A stretch of 47,757 nt of DNA from Abiotrophia defectiva_A. GTDB taxonomy: Bacteria; Bacillota; Bacilli; Lactobacillales; Aerococcaceae. The DNA is taken from positions 1 through 47,757 of the forward strand of contig CAUUNL010000004.1 of assembly GCA_963546405.1 (NCBI GenBank), in the 5' to 3' direction. Within the stretch, counting starts at the first letter, position 1; each line of letters opens with the position of its first letter. Both the position numbers and the translations under genes were made by a program. The notes under the pieces were generated by a model. That model did not search any database. It saw nothing but the letters and a program-made list of their open reading frames with translations, and was not told the DNA's origin. This document shows, piece after piece, positions 7,094 to 15,884 of this stretch.

Positions 7094-8713
7094 ATGGCAA
7101 AAGAATTGAAATTCTCAGAAGACGCTCGCGCAGCTCTCTTGCGCGGGGTAGATATTTTAGCAAACACAGTCAAAACAACCTTAGGGCCTAAGGGCCGTAA
7201 TGTGGTCTTAGACAAGACCTTTGGCTCCCCTTTGATTACCAACGATGGGGTAACCATCGCACGTGAAATCGAATTAGAAGACCGCTTCGAAAACATGGGG
7301 GCGCAATTAGTCCTGGAAGTGGCTAGCAAGACCAATGATGTAGCGGGTGACGGGACCACGACGGCAACTGTCTTGACCCAAGCCATTGCCAACGAAGGCA
7401 TGAAGAACGTGACGGCTGGGGCTAACCCAGTTGGCATCCGCCGCGGGATTGACAAGGCCACTAAGGCAGCAGTTGAAGCTTTACAAGCCTTATCTCAACC
7501 AGTTTTATCCAAAGAAGCCATTGCCCAAGTAGCCGCAGTCTCTTCTGGCGACCCAGCTATTGGTGACTTGATTGCGGACGCGATGGAACGTGTTGGCAAC
7601 GACGGTGTCATCACCATTGAAGAATCTAAGTCTATCGAGACGGAATTATCAGTAGTCGAAGGCATGCAATTTGATCGGGGTTATCTCTCTCAATACATGG
7701 TAACCGATAATGAGAAGATGGTTGCTGAATTGGAAAATCCTGTTATCTTCGTGACCGACCGCAAGATTACCAACATCCAAGATGTTTTACCACTCTTGGA
7801 AGGTATTATGCAATCTGGTCGTCCGCTCCTTATTATTGCAGAAGATGTAGATGGTGAAGCCTTGCCAACCTTAGTCCTCAACAAGTTGCGTGGGACCTTG
7901 AACGTGGTGGCTGTTAAGGCGCCTGGTTTTGGGGATCGTCGTAAGGCCATGTTGGAAGACATCGCAGTCTTGACTGGGGCAACCGTTGTTTCAGAAGAAT
8001 TAGGTTTTGAACTTAAGGATGCGACCGTAGAACATCTAGGTCATGCCGGTAAAGTAACGGTGACTAAGGACTCTACCACTATCGTAGAAGGCGCAGGCAA
8101 CAAGCAAGCCATCGCAGACCGTATTGCGGTCATTCGCGCCCAAGCAGAAGAAAGCACCTCAAGCTTCGACAAGGAAAAACTCCAAGAACGTTTAGCTAAA
8201 TTGTCAGGTGGGGTAGCCGTGATTAAAGTAGGGGCAGCCACTGAAACTGAGCAAAAAGAACGCAAACTCCGCATCGAAGACGCCCTCAACGCGACCCGTG
8301 CGGCCGTGGAAGAAGGGATCGTGCCTGGTGGGGGTACTGCCTTGGTTAACGTTCAAGAAATCGTGGCAGCAGTAGAAGCTGAAGGTGACGAAGCAACAGG
8401 CGTTAAGATTGTAGCCCGTGCTTTGGAAGAACCAGTTCGTCAGATTGCAGCTAACGCTGGTAAGGAAGGCTCTGTCATTGTGGACACCCTCCGTCGCTCT
8501 GAAAAAGGCGTAGGTTATAACGCCGCAACCGATGTCTTTGAGAACATGATTGAAGCAGGGATTGTGGACCCAACCAAGGTAACCCGTTCTGCCCTTCAAA
8601 ATGCAGCCTCTGTAGCAGCCTTGCTCTTAACGACAGAAGCCGTTGTAGCAGACATTCCAAAAGAAAGCCCTGATATGCCAGCCGGAATGGGCGGCATGCC
8701 AGGTATGATGTAA
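7094..8713 (+). CDS. groEL: Chaperonin GroEL
   Basis: The 60-kDa folding chaperonin, 539 residues. Visible signatures are TTLGPKGRNVVLDKTFGSP, DGVTIAREIE, the ATP-binding GDGTTTATVLTQAI, and the C-terminal GGM repeat (GMGGMPGMM). The start is ATG at 7094; the TTG codon just before it is not needed, and GGAG lies about 10 nt upstream. It is co-transcribed with groES from the CIRCE promoter and ended by a strong terminator. Confidence 0.98.
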   Translation: MAKELKFSEDARAALLRGVDILANTVKTTLGPKGRNVVLDKTFGSPLITNDGVTIAREIELEDRFENMGAQLVLEVASKTNDVAGDGTTTATVLTQAIANEGMKNVTAGANPVGIRRGIDKATKAAVEALQALSQPVLSKEAIAQVAAVSSGDPAIGDLIADAMERVGNDGVITIEESKSIETELSVVEGMQFDRGYLSQYMVTDNEKMVAELENPVIFVTDRKITNIQDVLPLLEGIMQSGRPLLIIAEDVDGEALPTLVLNKLRGTLNVVAVKAPGFGDRRKAMLEDIAVLTGATVVSEELGFELKDATVEHLGHAGKVTVTKDSTTIVEGAGNKQAIADRIAVIRAQAEESTSSFDKEKLQERLAKLSGGVAVIKVGAATETEQKERKLRIEDALNATRAAVEEGIVPGGGTALVNVQEIVAAVEAEGDEATGVKIVARALEEPVRQIAANAGKEGSVIVDTLRRSEKGVGYNAATDVFENMIEAGIVDPTKVTRSALQNAASVAALLLTTEAVVADIPKESPDMPAGMGGMPGMM

Positions 8714-8721
8714 TAAAAGTT

Positions 8722-8749
8722 GGCTGAGACCTTGGTCTCAGCCTTTTTT
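8722..8749 (+). terminator. Terminator of groESL
   Basis: GGCTGAGACC, TT, GGTCTCAGCC, then a T run. The same 22-base hairpin recurs at 9733. Confidence 0.92.
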
Positions 8750-8880
8750 GTTGATAGGCAGTCTAGCTCTCTGAGGCAATCATTAAATCTACTTAGTTTG
8801 GATAACTAAAATCTGCTTGTCTTTATCAGGTAATAATGGTTAAATAGAATTATAAGACTACTGGTAGGGAGGGCAAGAAA

Positions 8881-9651
8881 ATGAAGAAATTTCTTAGTTT
8901 AATGTATGTTGTTCTGTTAGTAATCGGTTTATCGCCTATCAAAACAGTTGGTGCACAAAATGAATCGAACTCAGCTTCCGTAGATATACAGAAGGAAGAA
9001 GAAGAGCGAGCAGCTTATTGGAAAAGTTTGGAGGAAATTACAGATACCAAAGTGCAAAAAGAACTATTCTATCGTTTACTTAAGACAGAGCCAATCCCGA
9101 TTGAAAAGGGCCAAGAGGCCTACCTGAAATTAGCAGATATTACGAAGCCTGATGGGACAGATATGACCAAGAAAAGAGCATACATGCTCCCAAGTAATTG
9201 GAAGATGGACAAGGACCTTACTAAGAAGGATAATAAAGATATGACTTTTATAGTGAAGGCAGAAGAGTCACCAATTGCCTTTTTTGCGCAACTTTATAGT
9301 CTGGATCTTTTCACTGGTTCAGCACCGGAAGGTGATGAGGCTTGGGAACAGGCGGAGTTGAAAAGATTTATGAAGGGGCAAGATGGTAAGAACTTTATTT
9401 TGGACGAAACCGTTGAAATAGGTGGTAAAACATGGAATGTAGGTTTTGAGATGCCTATTGGCCCTCAGAATCATCTGCTCGCTGGCCTTGTTTTTTATCG
9501 ACTCGAGGACCACGGTGAATCCTATAAGTCGGTAATTGCGGGTTCATTAATTTATGTCCCTTATGATGACTTGCGATACGAGGATGAAATTAAAAAAGCA
9601 GTTGGTCAGCTTAAGACGATTCTTCAGCGAGTCAGTGAAGCTAATGACTAA
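8881..9651 (+). CDS. Secreted protein of unknown function
   Basis: A 256-residue protein with a clear Sec signal peptide (MKKFLSLMYVVLLVIGLSP..., probable cleavage after VGA near residue 25) and no lipobox Cys, so it is probably released or wall-associated. The mature part is hydrophilic with many Lys, Asp and Glu. It has alternating beta-like stretches (MTFIVKAEESPIAFFAQLYSLD, then TWNVGFEMP) and a C-terminal helix (about 230-255). I do not recognise a family. The start follows GGGAGGGC. It has a lower GC content than its neighbours, which may hint at recent acquisition. It stands alone, between the groEL terminator and its own. Confidence 0.75.
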   Translation: MKKFLSLMYVVLLVIGLSPIKTVGAQNESNSASVDIQKEEEERAAYWKSLEEITDTKVQKELFYRLLKTEPIPIEKGQEAYLKLADITKPDGTDMTKKRAYMLPSNWKMDKDLTKKDNKDMTFIVKAEESPIAFFAQLYSLDLFTGSAPEGDEAWEQAELKRFMKGQDGKNFILDETVEIGGKTWNVGFEMPIGPQNHLLAGLVFYRLEDHGESYKSVIAGSLIYVPYDDLRYEDEIKKAVGQLKTILQRVSEAND

Positions 9652-9732
9652 TCAGGATCATAAGATAGGTAGTTGAAGAGGAGGGTTGTTTTTTCAGCAA
9701 TTCTCCCATCTACTACCAATCGCCCTCTTTAA

Positions 9733-9759
9733 GGCTGAGACCTTGGTCTCAGCCTTTTT
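9733..9759 (+). terminator. Terminator after the secreted protein gene
   Basis: The same GGCTGAGACC-TT-GGTCTCAGCC hairpin as behind groEL, followed by TTTTT. Confidence 0.88.
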
Positions 9760-9820
9760 ATTATCTAAAAGAAAGAGGGTGTGCTAGACTGAGAGTAACA
9801 AGTGTGGAGGAGGGATTTTG

Positions 9821-10513
9821 ATGACCCTAGTGCAGGCTTCATTTTTGGCAGGTCTTTTTGGGGCTCTAGCCTGGTTGGTGGGCGATATATTACTAGTAGG
9901 TTTTGCGCCGGTGACGGAAGAAGACTTGGTCCGCTACCAAGCAGGGGGCTTGACCAATTTACGCCTGGCTCTTTATATGAGATCAGGGACCGACCGCCGT
10001 TTGCGCTGGGGTGTTTGGCTGGCTCAATTTTCTATTTGGTTGCCTCTGCTTAGTCTCTATGGCCTCTGGCAAATGGCCCAGCCAGTAAGGGGCTTGGCCT
10101 GGGCCGGACTGCTCTGCCTTCTCATCGGATTCAGTCTGTCCCCTTTGGCTCATGGGGCCTTTTACGTAATAGCCATTCTGGGCAAGGCTTATTGTCGGGA
10201 TTACGAAGAAGCGGGCAAGGCCAATAAATTTTTGGTAGAAGCACTTAATCAAGCCAATCACTTACTCAATGTGACCTGGCTGTCGGCCCTTGTAATAACT
10301 TACATGGGTTGGGCTCTGTATGGTTGGGCCATTGTGACCGATCAGACCCAGTGGCCGACTTACTTTCTACTAGCCACCCCGCTGGTGACCACGCCAATTT
10401 GGCTGGGCCTAAGCCATTATATCATCCGCCGGTGGACGCCTCTCTTTAATGGTGCTGCCCTTAACTTAGCCTGGGTCAGCTTTTATGCCTTGGATCTCTG
10501 GCTACTCACTTAA
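9821..10513 (+). CDS. Polytopic membrane protein of unknown function
   Basis: A 230-residue protein with about six or seven predicted membrane segments, spaced by short loops. One longer polar segment is at about 125-145 (CRDYEEAGKANKFLVEALNQ), with a conserved-looking PLAHGAFYVIA just before it. I do not recognise the family. The ATG at 9821 is preferred over the adjacent TTG because GGAGGAGGG ends 6 nt upstream. It is convergent with uvrC, with which it shares a bidirectional terminator. An overlapping frame starting at 9802 is discarded as a shadow. Confidence 0.75.
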   Translation: MTLVQASFLAGLFGALAWLVGDILLVGFAPVTEEDLVRYQAGGLTNLRLALYMRSGTDRRLRWGVWLAQFSIWLPLLSLYGLWQMAQPVRGLAWAGLLCLLIGFSLSPLAHGAFYVIAILGKAYCRDYEEAGKANKFLVEALNQANHLLNVTWLSALVITYMGWALYGWAIVTDQTQWPTYFLLATPLVTTPIWLGLSHYIIRRWTPLFNGAALNLAWVSFYALDLWLLT

Positions 10514-10527
10514 AATCATAGCATGCA

Positions 10528-10557
10528 AAAAGGACTGAGCTTAGGCTCAGTCCTTTT
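10528..10557. terminator. Bidirectional terminator between the membrane protein gene and uvrC
   Basis: Arms AAAAGGACTGAGC and GCTCAGTCCTTTT with loop TTAG, and A/T runs on both sides. The uvrC stop codon overlaps its base. Confidence 0.9.
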
Positions 10558-12370
10558 ATTTGCTTAGATAGGCGATAATTCGTTCAGCTAATTCAGCCCT
10601 TACACCAAGCTTGGCGTAGTCCTCAATGGAGGCTTCTTTCATAGCCTTGAGGGACTTGAAGTGCTTGAGCAACTTAGTGCGGGTCACCTTACCCACGCCA
10701 GGAATGGCGTCTAACTTAGAGGCGAATTGTTGCTTGCTCCGTACTTGACGGTGGTAGGAAATGGCGTAGCGGTGAACCTCTTCTTGGATGCGTTGGATAT
10801 AGTGGAAGACAGGCGACTGGCGGTCTAGCTCTACCAGCTCCTCGCTATAGCCATTCATGAGGGAAGCTGTCCGGTGTTTGTCGTCTTTGACCATGCCGGC
10901 GACAGGGATGGAGAGGCCTAGTTCCTCTTCAATCACCTGGCGGGCTGCCCGGACCTGGACCTTGCCCCCATCCATCAGAATCAGATTAGGCAGGGGTTGT
11001 TCCTCACGCAGTAAGCGCGAATAGCGACGGCGAATGACCTCTTGGGTGTGGGCAAATTCATTGGTTTGGTTAGATTCCTTGATTTTGAACTTGCGGTAGC
11101 TCTTGCGGTCAGGCTTGCCTTCTTTGTAAACTACCATACCCGACACCAGGCCTGTCCCTGAAATGTTGGAGTGGTCGAAGGCTTCGATATGATAGGCCAG
11201 AGGGATACCCAAGGCTGCCGCCAGGTCTTCGCTGACACCACGCGTTTGTTGGGCTTGGATGTCCAAAAGGTTGAGGCGCTCGTTGAGAGCCAGCTGGCTG
11301 TTCTTAGCGCAAAGGTCCAGCATGGACTTTTTCTTGCCTCGCTGTGGCGTGCTGATAGGAACTGAAATCACTTGCGATAACAAGTCCTTGTCAACATCTT
11401 CAGGTACTAAGATGGCTTTGGGAAGCAAGTGATTTTCTTCCTGATAGAAGCGGGCGATAAAGGTCGTCAACTCCTCATCAGGGTCTGTATAAGCCGGGTA
11501 AATAGCGGCCTCACGTTTGAGAATACTACCTTGTCTGAGCATAAAGACCTGGATGGAAACCCAACCGCGTTGGAAGTCATAGGCGAAGACATCCGTATTG
11601 TCGTAGTCCTGGCTCATAATAATCTGACGCTCGATAGTGGTCTCAATGTATTGGAGTTGGTCCCGATAGTCGGCGGCCTGTTCGAAGTCTAGGCGCTCGG
11701 CGGCTGCCTGCATCTTGTCCTTGAGTTGAGTCATAATAGGTTGAATATCACCGTTGAAGAATTGCTTAATCTTCTGAATCTGTTGCTCGTACATGTCCTT
11801 GGTGACTTCATGATCGCAGGGGCCAATGCACTGACCTAGATGATAATAGAAGCAAGCCCGCTTCTCATTTTTACCACAGCGACGTAGGGGATAGACCCGA
11901 TGCAAGAGTTGCTGGGTCTGGGTAGCTGCTCCTACATTAGGGAAGGGGCCAAAGTAGAGACCGCCGTCCTTGGTTACATTGGATGTGATGATGAGCTGAG
12001 GATGGCGTTCCTTGGTGATTTTAAGGTAGGGATACATGGTCCCTTCCTTGAGTCGAATATTAAAAGGCGGCTTATATTGCTGAATTAGATTGATTTCCAG
12101 CAAGAGTGCTTCCTTATTACTGTTGGTGATGATGGTCTCGAAGTGGTCGATTTCTGACACTAGTTTGGTAGTTTTGGTATCGTGAGCGCCACGGAAATAG
12201 GAGCGTACCCGATTCTTAAGGTTCTTGGCCTTGCCCACATAGAGAATCTGATCGGCCGCATCTTTCATGAGATAGCAACCGGGTAAATCTGGCAAGAGCT
12301 TGAGCTTGGCTTCAATCCGTTCTTGAACCTTGGCCCGTTCTTGGGCAGTCTGGGACTGGGCATCCGTCAT
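10556..12370 (-). CDS. uvrC: Excinuclease ABC subunit C
   Basis: The nuclease of nucleotide excision repair; it makes both incisions around lesions found by UvrAB. The 604 residues carry all expected parts. The GIY-YIG nuclease domain is about 27-105 (LPGCYLMKD, then ILYVGKAKNLKNRVRSYF). A Cys-rich segment follows near 165-190 (RRCGKNEKRACFYYHLGQCIGPC). The UVR motif is about 205-240 (UvrB binding). The RNase-H-like domain contains EAFDHSNISGTG and ILMDGGKVQ. The C-terminal helix-hairpin-helix pair has IPGVGKVTRTKLLKHF. The start is supported by AAGGAGG upstream. It is monocistronic, with its own promoter. Confidence 0.97.
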   Translation of the reverse strand: MTDAQSQTAQERAKVQERIEAKLKLLPDLPGCYLMKDAADQILYVGKAKNLKNRVRSYFRGAHDTKTTKLVSEIDHFETIITNSNKEALLLEINLIQQYKPPFNIRLKEGTMYPYLKITKERHPQLIITSNVTKDGGLYFGPFPNVGAATQTQQLLHRVYPLRRCGKNEKRACFYYHLGQCIGPCDHEVTKDMYEQQIQKIKQFFNGDIQPIMTQLKDKMQAAAERLDFEQAADYRDQLQYIETTIERQIIMSQDYDNTDVFAYDFQRGWVSIQVFMLRQGSILKREAAIYPAYTDPDEELTTFIARFYQEENHLLPKAILVPEDVDKDLLSQVISVPISTPQRGKKKSMLDLCAKNSQLALNERLNLLDIQAQQTRGVSEDLAAALGIPLAYHIEAFDHSNISGTGLVSGMVVYKEGKPDRKSYRKFKIKESNQTNEFAHTQEVIRRRYSRLLREEQPLPNLILMDGGKVQVRAARQVIEEELGLSIPVAGMVKDDKHRTASLMNGYSEELVELDRQSPVFHYIQRIQEEVHRYAISYHRQVRSKQQFASKLDAIPGVGKVTRTKLLKHFKSLKAMKEASIEDYAKLGVRAELAERIIAYLSK

Positions 12371-12393
12371 GGGGGTCCTCCTTCCTTTAATCT

Positions 12394-12408
12394 GGGGCTG
12401 GGAGCCCC
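12394..12408 (-). other. GC-rich hairpin in the uvrC 5' leader
   Basis: GGGGCT and AGCCCC separated by three bases. It lies between the candidate uvrC promoter and its ribosome binding site. There is no T run, so it is not a terminator. It may affect mRNA stability or initiation. Confidence 0.45.
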
Positions 12409-12421
12409 GTTTACTCTACAC

Positions 12422-12450
12422 ATTATACGCGTTTTTAGGACTTGGGACAA
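12422..12450 (-). promoter_or_regulatory. Promoter of uvrC
   Basis: On the minus strand: TTGTCC, a 17-nt spacer, then TATAAT. No SOS box is evident over it. Confidence 0.7.
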
Positions 12451-12496
12451 ATGTCCTGTTCAAATCTTAAGAAAGGGTAAATCTCAGTCATCAAGA

Positions 12497-12525
12497 TTGA
12501 AATCTCTGTCAGAATTGCCTAAGAT
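12497..12525 (+). promoter_or_regulatory. Promoter of the CAP-like / hydrolase genes
   Basis: TTGAAA, a 17-nt spacer, then TAAGAT, about 20 bp before the start at 12547 and divergent from uvrC. Confidence 0.6.
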
Positions 12526-12546
12526 GGTAGAAGAAGGAGACTGACC

Positions 12547-13317
12547 ATGAAAAAAAGATCTACGACCCCTTTGAAGTTAGCGGCGATTATTGTCGTCCTC
12601 TGCCTGGCCCTCTTTGCCAGACGGGATATGATTCAGGCTGTCTGGCAGGATCATAGCCTCAGCCGACCGCAAGCCATGCTGACTATTGCCCAAAAATTAT
12701 TGAATATTCCACAAAATAAGCCTCAGGATAATCAGTCCCATGTCATTCAATCTGGGGCCAACCAAGAACCCCATCAAGTAGCAGCCAATGTGGCGGCTAG
12801 CCCTATATATCAGAAGGCCGCCCGCACAGCCCAAGCCTTCAATCAGGGTTTGGATTTGACTAGTCTGAATCAGACCTTTGTCAATCAAGTTAACCAACAC
12901 CGGAGCCAACTCGGTTGGCCTGAGATTCAGGTCGGGCACCAACTTGCTACAGGGAGTCAAACCCGGGTACGTCAATTATCTGATTACTATTACTTGAGTA
13001 GCCGGACCTTAGATGGACAAGATTTCCGCACAGCACACCCAGCTATTGAAGATGCTAATTCTAGATTAGGGGAATCCACCTTTGAACTCTATATTGCGGC
13101 GGATGACATCCACCTAGATACTTGGCGCCAGCACCCTGATATTCTGGCTGATTATCTCTATAAGGCCTTTGCCAAAATGGAAGGCCAGGAGACCAGCGCC
13201 TATATTGCCAGTCAATATGTGACTCTCTACGCTCAACCTAGCGACCAATTGGTTGGCGACGTGGCCTACGTGCGTTTGGTGGCCGTTGTCACCTCCGATA
13301 CTCTGGCCAGTCCTTAA
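12547..13317 (+). CDS. Secreted or membrane-anchored CAP (SCP/PR1)-like protein
   Basis: A 256-residue protein with an N-terminal hydrophobic segment (about 10-24) after a basic start, so it is exported or anchored by that segment. A Gln/Asn-rich linker (about 55-100) leads to a domain of about 115-250 that resembles bacterial CAP domains: FVNQVNQHRSQLGWPEIQVG, then the helix with TRVRQLSDYYY, then FRTAHP and RLGESTFELYIAADD, ending in beta strands (QYVTLYAQP, VAYVRLVAVVTSD). The usual CAP histidines are not all evident, so the assignment is tentative. The start follows AGAAGGAG. The hydrolase gene begins 22 bp downstream, suggesting an operon. Confidence 0.6.
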   Translation: MKKRSTTPLKLAAIIVVLCLALFARRDMIQAVWQDHSLSRPQAMLTIAQKLLNIPQNKPQDNQSHVIQSGANQEPHQVAANVAASPIYQKAARTAQAFNQGLDLTSLNQTFVNQVNQHRSQLGWPEIQVGHQLATGSQTRVRQLSDYYYLSSRTLDGQDFRTAHPAIEDANSRLGESTFELYIAADDIHLDTWRQHPDILADYLYKAFAKMEGQETSAYIASQYVTLYAQPSDQLVGDVAYVRLVAVVTSDTLASP

Positions 13318-13339
13318 TTCAACTTGAAGGAGCCCCACC

Positions 13340-14491
13340 ATGACTTCACCTTATGCTTTTCTATTGCCCGGTCTAGTTGGCCTGGGGTTAGCGACTTGGA
13401 CCTATGGCCAGGTCTACCAGCGTCGACATGGCCTCAAGCCAAGTAATGACCGCGAGCAAGTCTTCGACGTCGCCCGCTGGCAGGCTCAGGCTAGCACTCA
13501 GCATGCTTGGTTATCGCAAGCCCAGTTCGACCAAGAAATGACAGACTGGGTCCAGCCTTATTTGGCCCAACATGGTCAGTCAGAGACGCTTACCTTAGAA
13601 GACGGCCAGACCTTAGCCTTTGATTTCTATCCCCATGCTGAGGCTCAGGCTACTCTCCTAATCATCCATGGTCTCAATGAGTTCAAGGAAAAATTCCGAG
13701 AGTTAACCTACTACTGGCATCAAGAAGGCTGTAAGGTCATTGCAGTGGACCTAAGAGGGCATGGCGCCAGTGGTCCCTATGGTCCCAAATCCAGCATCCA
13801 TAGCCAACATTTTGATCAATACGCTGAGGACCTGGCTAGACTCTTGGACCATTTAAGCAAGCAAGGAAAAATCCAAGGCCCCTTAGTCCTATTCGGCCAC
13901 TCCATGGGTGGAGCGGTCGCGACTCGTCTCTGCCAACTCTATCCCGGCTTAGCTCAAGGCCTCATCCTTTCCTCGCCTATGCTAGCAATCGATACGGGCA
14001 AGATTCCCTTTGCCTATGCGCATTTGTTAAGTCGACTAGTCAGCTCTTTAGGTGGTGGCAAATCTTATGCTCCGCGTCAGGGCGCCTTTGATCCTGAACG
14101 TCATAGCCAGTATCCCCGCCAGAATCGCTGGACCACTCAATATGAACGTGGCCAGTATTTCCATCATTGGCACCTAGCCAACCATCCGCTTCCTAGCTGG
14201 GGCGCAACTTGGTCCTGGCTAGCAACCAGTCTAGCTAGCTCGTGCAAGATTTTGTCACGCCAAGGTCTTGCCCAGCTTACTTTACCAGTTCTGGTCTGGC
14301 GAGCGGAGCTCGATGACCATGTTTTAGCTAGTGGCATTCATGGTTTGGCGTCGAGCTTAGCTCAAGCCCAGGCCTACTGTGTGCCGGCGCGTAAGCATGA
14401 ATTGTATTTGGAGGATGATGCCTTCATACAAGCTTATGTCACCTGCATTCGTCATTTTATTGCCAGTCTTGCGCCAGCAAGCGACCATTGA
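13340..14491 (+). CDS. Alpha/beta hydrolase, lysophospholipase / monoacylglycerol lipase type
   Basis: A 383-residue serine hydrolase. The oxyanion region is LLIIHGLNEFKEKFRE (about 106-121), followed by VDLRGHGASG. The nucleophile elbow is GHSMGG with S188. A probable acid Asp lies in WRAELDDHV and the catalytic His in ARKHELYLED near the end. This set matches Hydrolase_4 (serine aminopeptidase S33-like) lysophospholipases. The first 20 residues are hydrophobic, so it may be tethered to the membrane. The upstream GAAGGAG supports the start. It lies between the CAP-like gene (22 bp) and a thiolase (40 bp). It probably acts on lipid esters; the substrate is not shown by the sequence. Confidence 0.85.
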   Translation: MTSPYAFLLPGLVGLGLATWTYGQVYQRRHGLKPSNDREQVFDVARWQAQASTQHAWLSQAQFDQEMTDWVQPYLAQHGQSETLTLEDGQTLAFDFYPHAEAQATLLIIHGLNEFKEKFRELTYYWHQEGCKVIAVDLRGHGASGPYGPKSSIHSQHFDQYAEDLARLLDHLSKQGKIQGPLVLFGHSMGGAVATRLCQLYPGLAQGLILSSPMLAIDTGKIPFAYAHLLSRLVSSLGGGKSYAPRQGAFDPERHSQYPRQNRWTTQYERGQYFHHWHLANHPLPSWGATWSWLATSLASSCKILSRQGLAQLTLPVLVWRAELDDHVLASGIHGLASSLAQAQAYCVPARKHELYLEDDAFIQAYVTCIRHFIASLAPASDH

Positions 14492-14531
14492 TTTAATCCT
14501 TGGTTGAATTTTGAACTAAAGGGAGTTACTT

Positions 14532-15746
14532 ATGACACGCGTATATATTACAGAAGTTAAGCGCTCGGCCATTGGTCGCTATCTTGGCGCCTTATCCAAT
14601 CTCAGTCCGCTAGACTTGGGTAGCCAAGTGCTCCGAGCAGTGCTAGAATCAGACCAAGTACCAGTGGAAGCCATTGAAGAAGTAATCGTTGGGAATGTCT
14701 TATCGGCTGGCCATGGTCAAAACCTAGCACGTCAAATCGCGCTAGAGGCAGGACTACCGATGACGACCCCAGCCTACACTGTCAACATGGTCTGTGGGAG
14801 TGGCTTAAAAGCAGTCTATGAAGGCTATACCAAGATCAAAGCCGGCGAGAACCAAGCCCTAATCGTTGGGGGCGTAGAAAGTATGAGCCAGGCCGCCTTT
14901 GTCCTAGATGGCAAATCTCGCAAGGGTATGGCTTATGGTGGCAGTCCTCTAGTGGATAGCCTCTATCGGGATGGCTTGTCTGATGCCTTTGGGGGCTATG
15001 CTATGGGTGTGACGGCTGAGAACTTAGCTCAGCAATATGACATTAGTCGCCAAGCTCAAGATGCTTATGCTTATCAGTCTCAAGTCAAGGCTCAAGCGGC
15101 TCAACAAGCAGGCCTCTTTGACCAGGAAATTGTGGCTGTAACAGAAGTCGACCGCAAGGGCAATCGTCAAGTGATAGATCGAGATGAGTATATTAACTAT
15201 AAAACTAGCCCTGAGAAATTAGCTGGTTTGCGTCCTGCCTTCCAGAAAGAGGGGACAGTAACAGCCGGTAATGCGTCAGGCATTAACGACGGCGCAGCCT
15301 TTCTCTGCTTGGTGAGTCAAGCAATCGTAGACCGCTACCACTTGACGCCACTGGCTGAGGTCCTAGGTTTTGGTCAGGCAGGGGTGGATCCTAGCCTTAT
15401 GGGAATTGGCCCTGTAGGAGCTATCGAGCAGGTTTTAGAGCGTACAGGTGTGCCTTTTGAAGCAGTTGACCGCTTTGAACTCAATGAGGCTTTTGCGGTT
15501 CAAGCGCTAGCTGTCTCACATGATTTAGTTGCCCATCACGGAGTAACAGCCGAATGGTTGGCTGAGCGGACCAATGTCCATGGCGGCGCTATTGCCTTAG
15601 GTCATCCTATCGGTGCTTCAGGCGTCCGAGTCTTAGCGACGCTCTGTCATGAGCTGGTTCGTTCTGAGAGTCAATATGGCCTTGCCTCCCTTTGTATTGG
15701 TGGGGGCATGGGGATTGCCAGCCTGATTAAACGATATCAAGCTTAG
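14532..15746 (+). CDS. Acetyl-CoA C-acetyltransferase (thiolase)
   Basis: A biosynthetic-type thiolase that condenses two acetyl-CoA to acetoacetyl-CoA. The 404 residues have all catalytic positions: the nucleophile C88 in NMVCGSGLKAV, H358 in the GHPIGASG motif, and C388 in SLCIGGGMG. In enterococci this step is fused to HMG-CoA reductase (MvaE); here the thiolase stands alone. It may supply the mevalonate pathway or a fatty-acid route. The start follows AAAGGGAG. It is close behind the hydrolase gene and followed by a terminator. Confidence 0.93.
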   Translation: MTRVYITEVKRSAIGRYLGALSNLSPLDLGSQVLRAVLESDQVPVEAIEEVIVGNVLSAGHGQNLARQIALEAGLPMTTPAYTVNMVCGSGLKAVYEGYTKIKAGENQALIVGGVESMSQAAFVLDGKSRKGMAYGGSPLVDSLYRDGLSDAFGGYAMGVTAENLAQQYDISRQAQDAYAYQSQVKAQAAQQAGLFDQEIVAVTEVDRKGNRQVIDRDEYINYKTSPEKLAGLRPAFQKEGTVTAGNASGINDGAAFLCLVSQAIVDRYHLTPLAEVLGFGQAGVDPSLMGIGPVGAIEQVLERTGVPFEAVDRFELNEAFAVQALAVSHDLVAHHGVTAEWLAERTNVHGGAIALGHPIGASGVRVLATLCHELVRSESQYGLASLCIGGGMGIASLIKRYQA

Positions 15747-15806
15747 TTAGATATCAAGTAAAGAGGCTGGGAATTACCAGTCCTAAACATCCTAAAATAA
15801 AAAGAG

Positions 15807-15848
15807 AGTCCCACGCGTGATTTTGTTTGCAAGTTGCCGTGGGCTTTT
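15807..15848 (+). terminator. Terminator between the thiolase gene and the DegV gene
   Basis: CCCACG and CGTGGG arms around a 22-nt loop, followed by CTTTTA. This is weaker than the other terminators in the window. Confidence 0.55.
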
Positions 15849-15884
15849 ATATACTTAGGGAGAAGACAGAGGGAGGAATTACCT

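Noticed and set aside
6994..7461. 155-residue minus-strand frame over groES/groEL
   Set aside because: It is antisense to conserved chaperonin genes, with no start signal; a shadow of codon bias.
9802..10053. Alternative frame starting before the 230-residue membrane protein gene
   Set aside because: The ribosome binding site GGAGGAGGG lies inside it and points to ATG 9821 in the other frame, whose product is a coherent polytopic protein.
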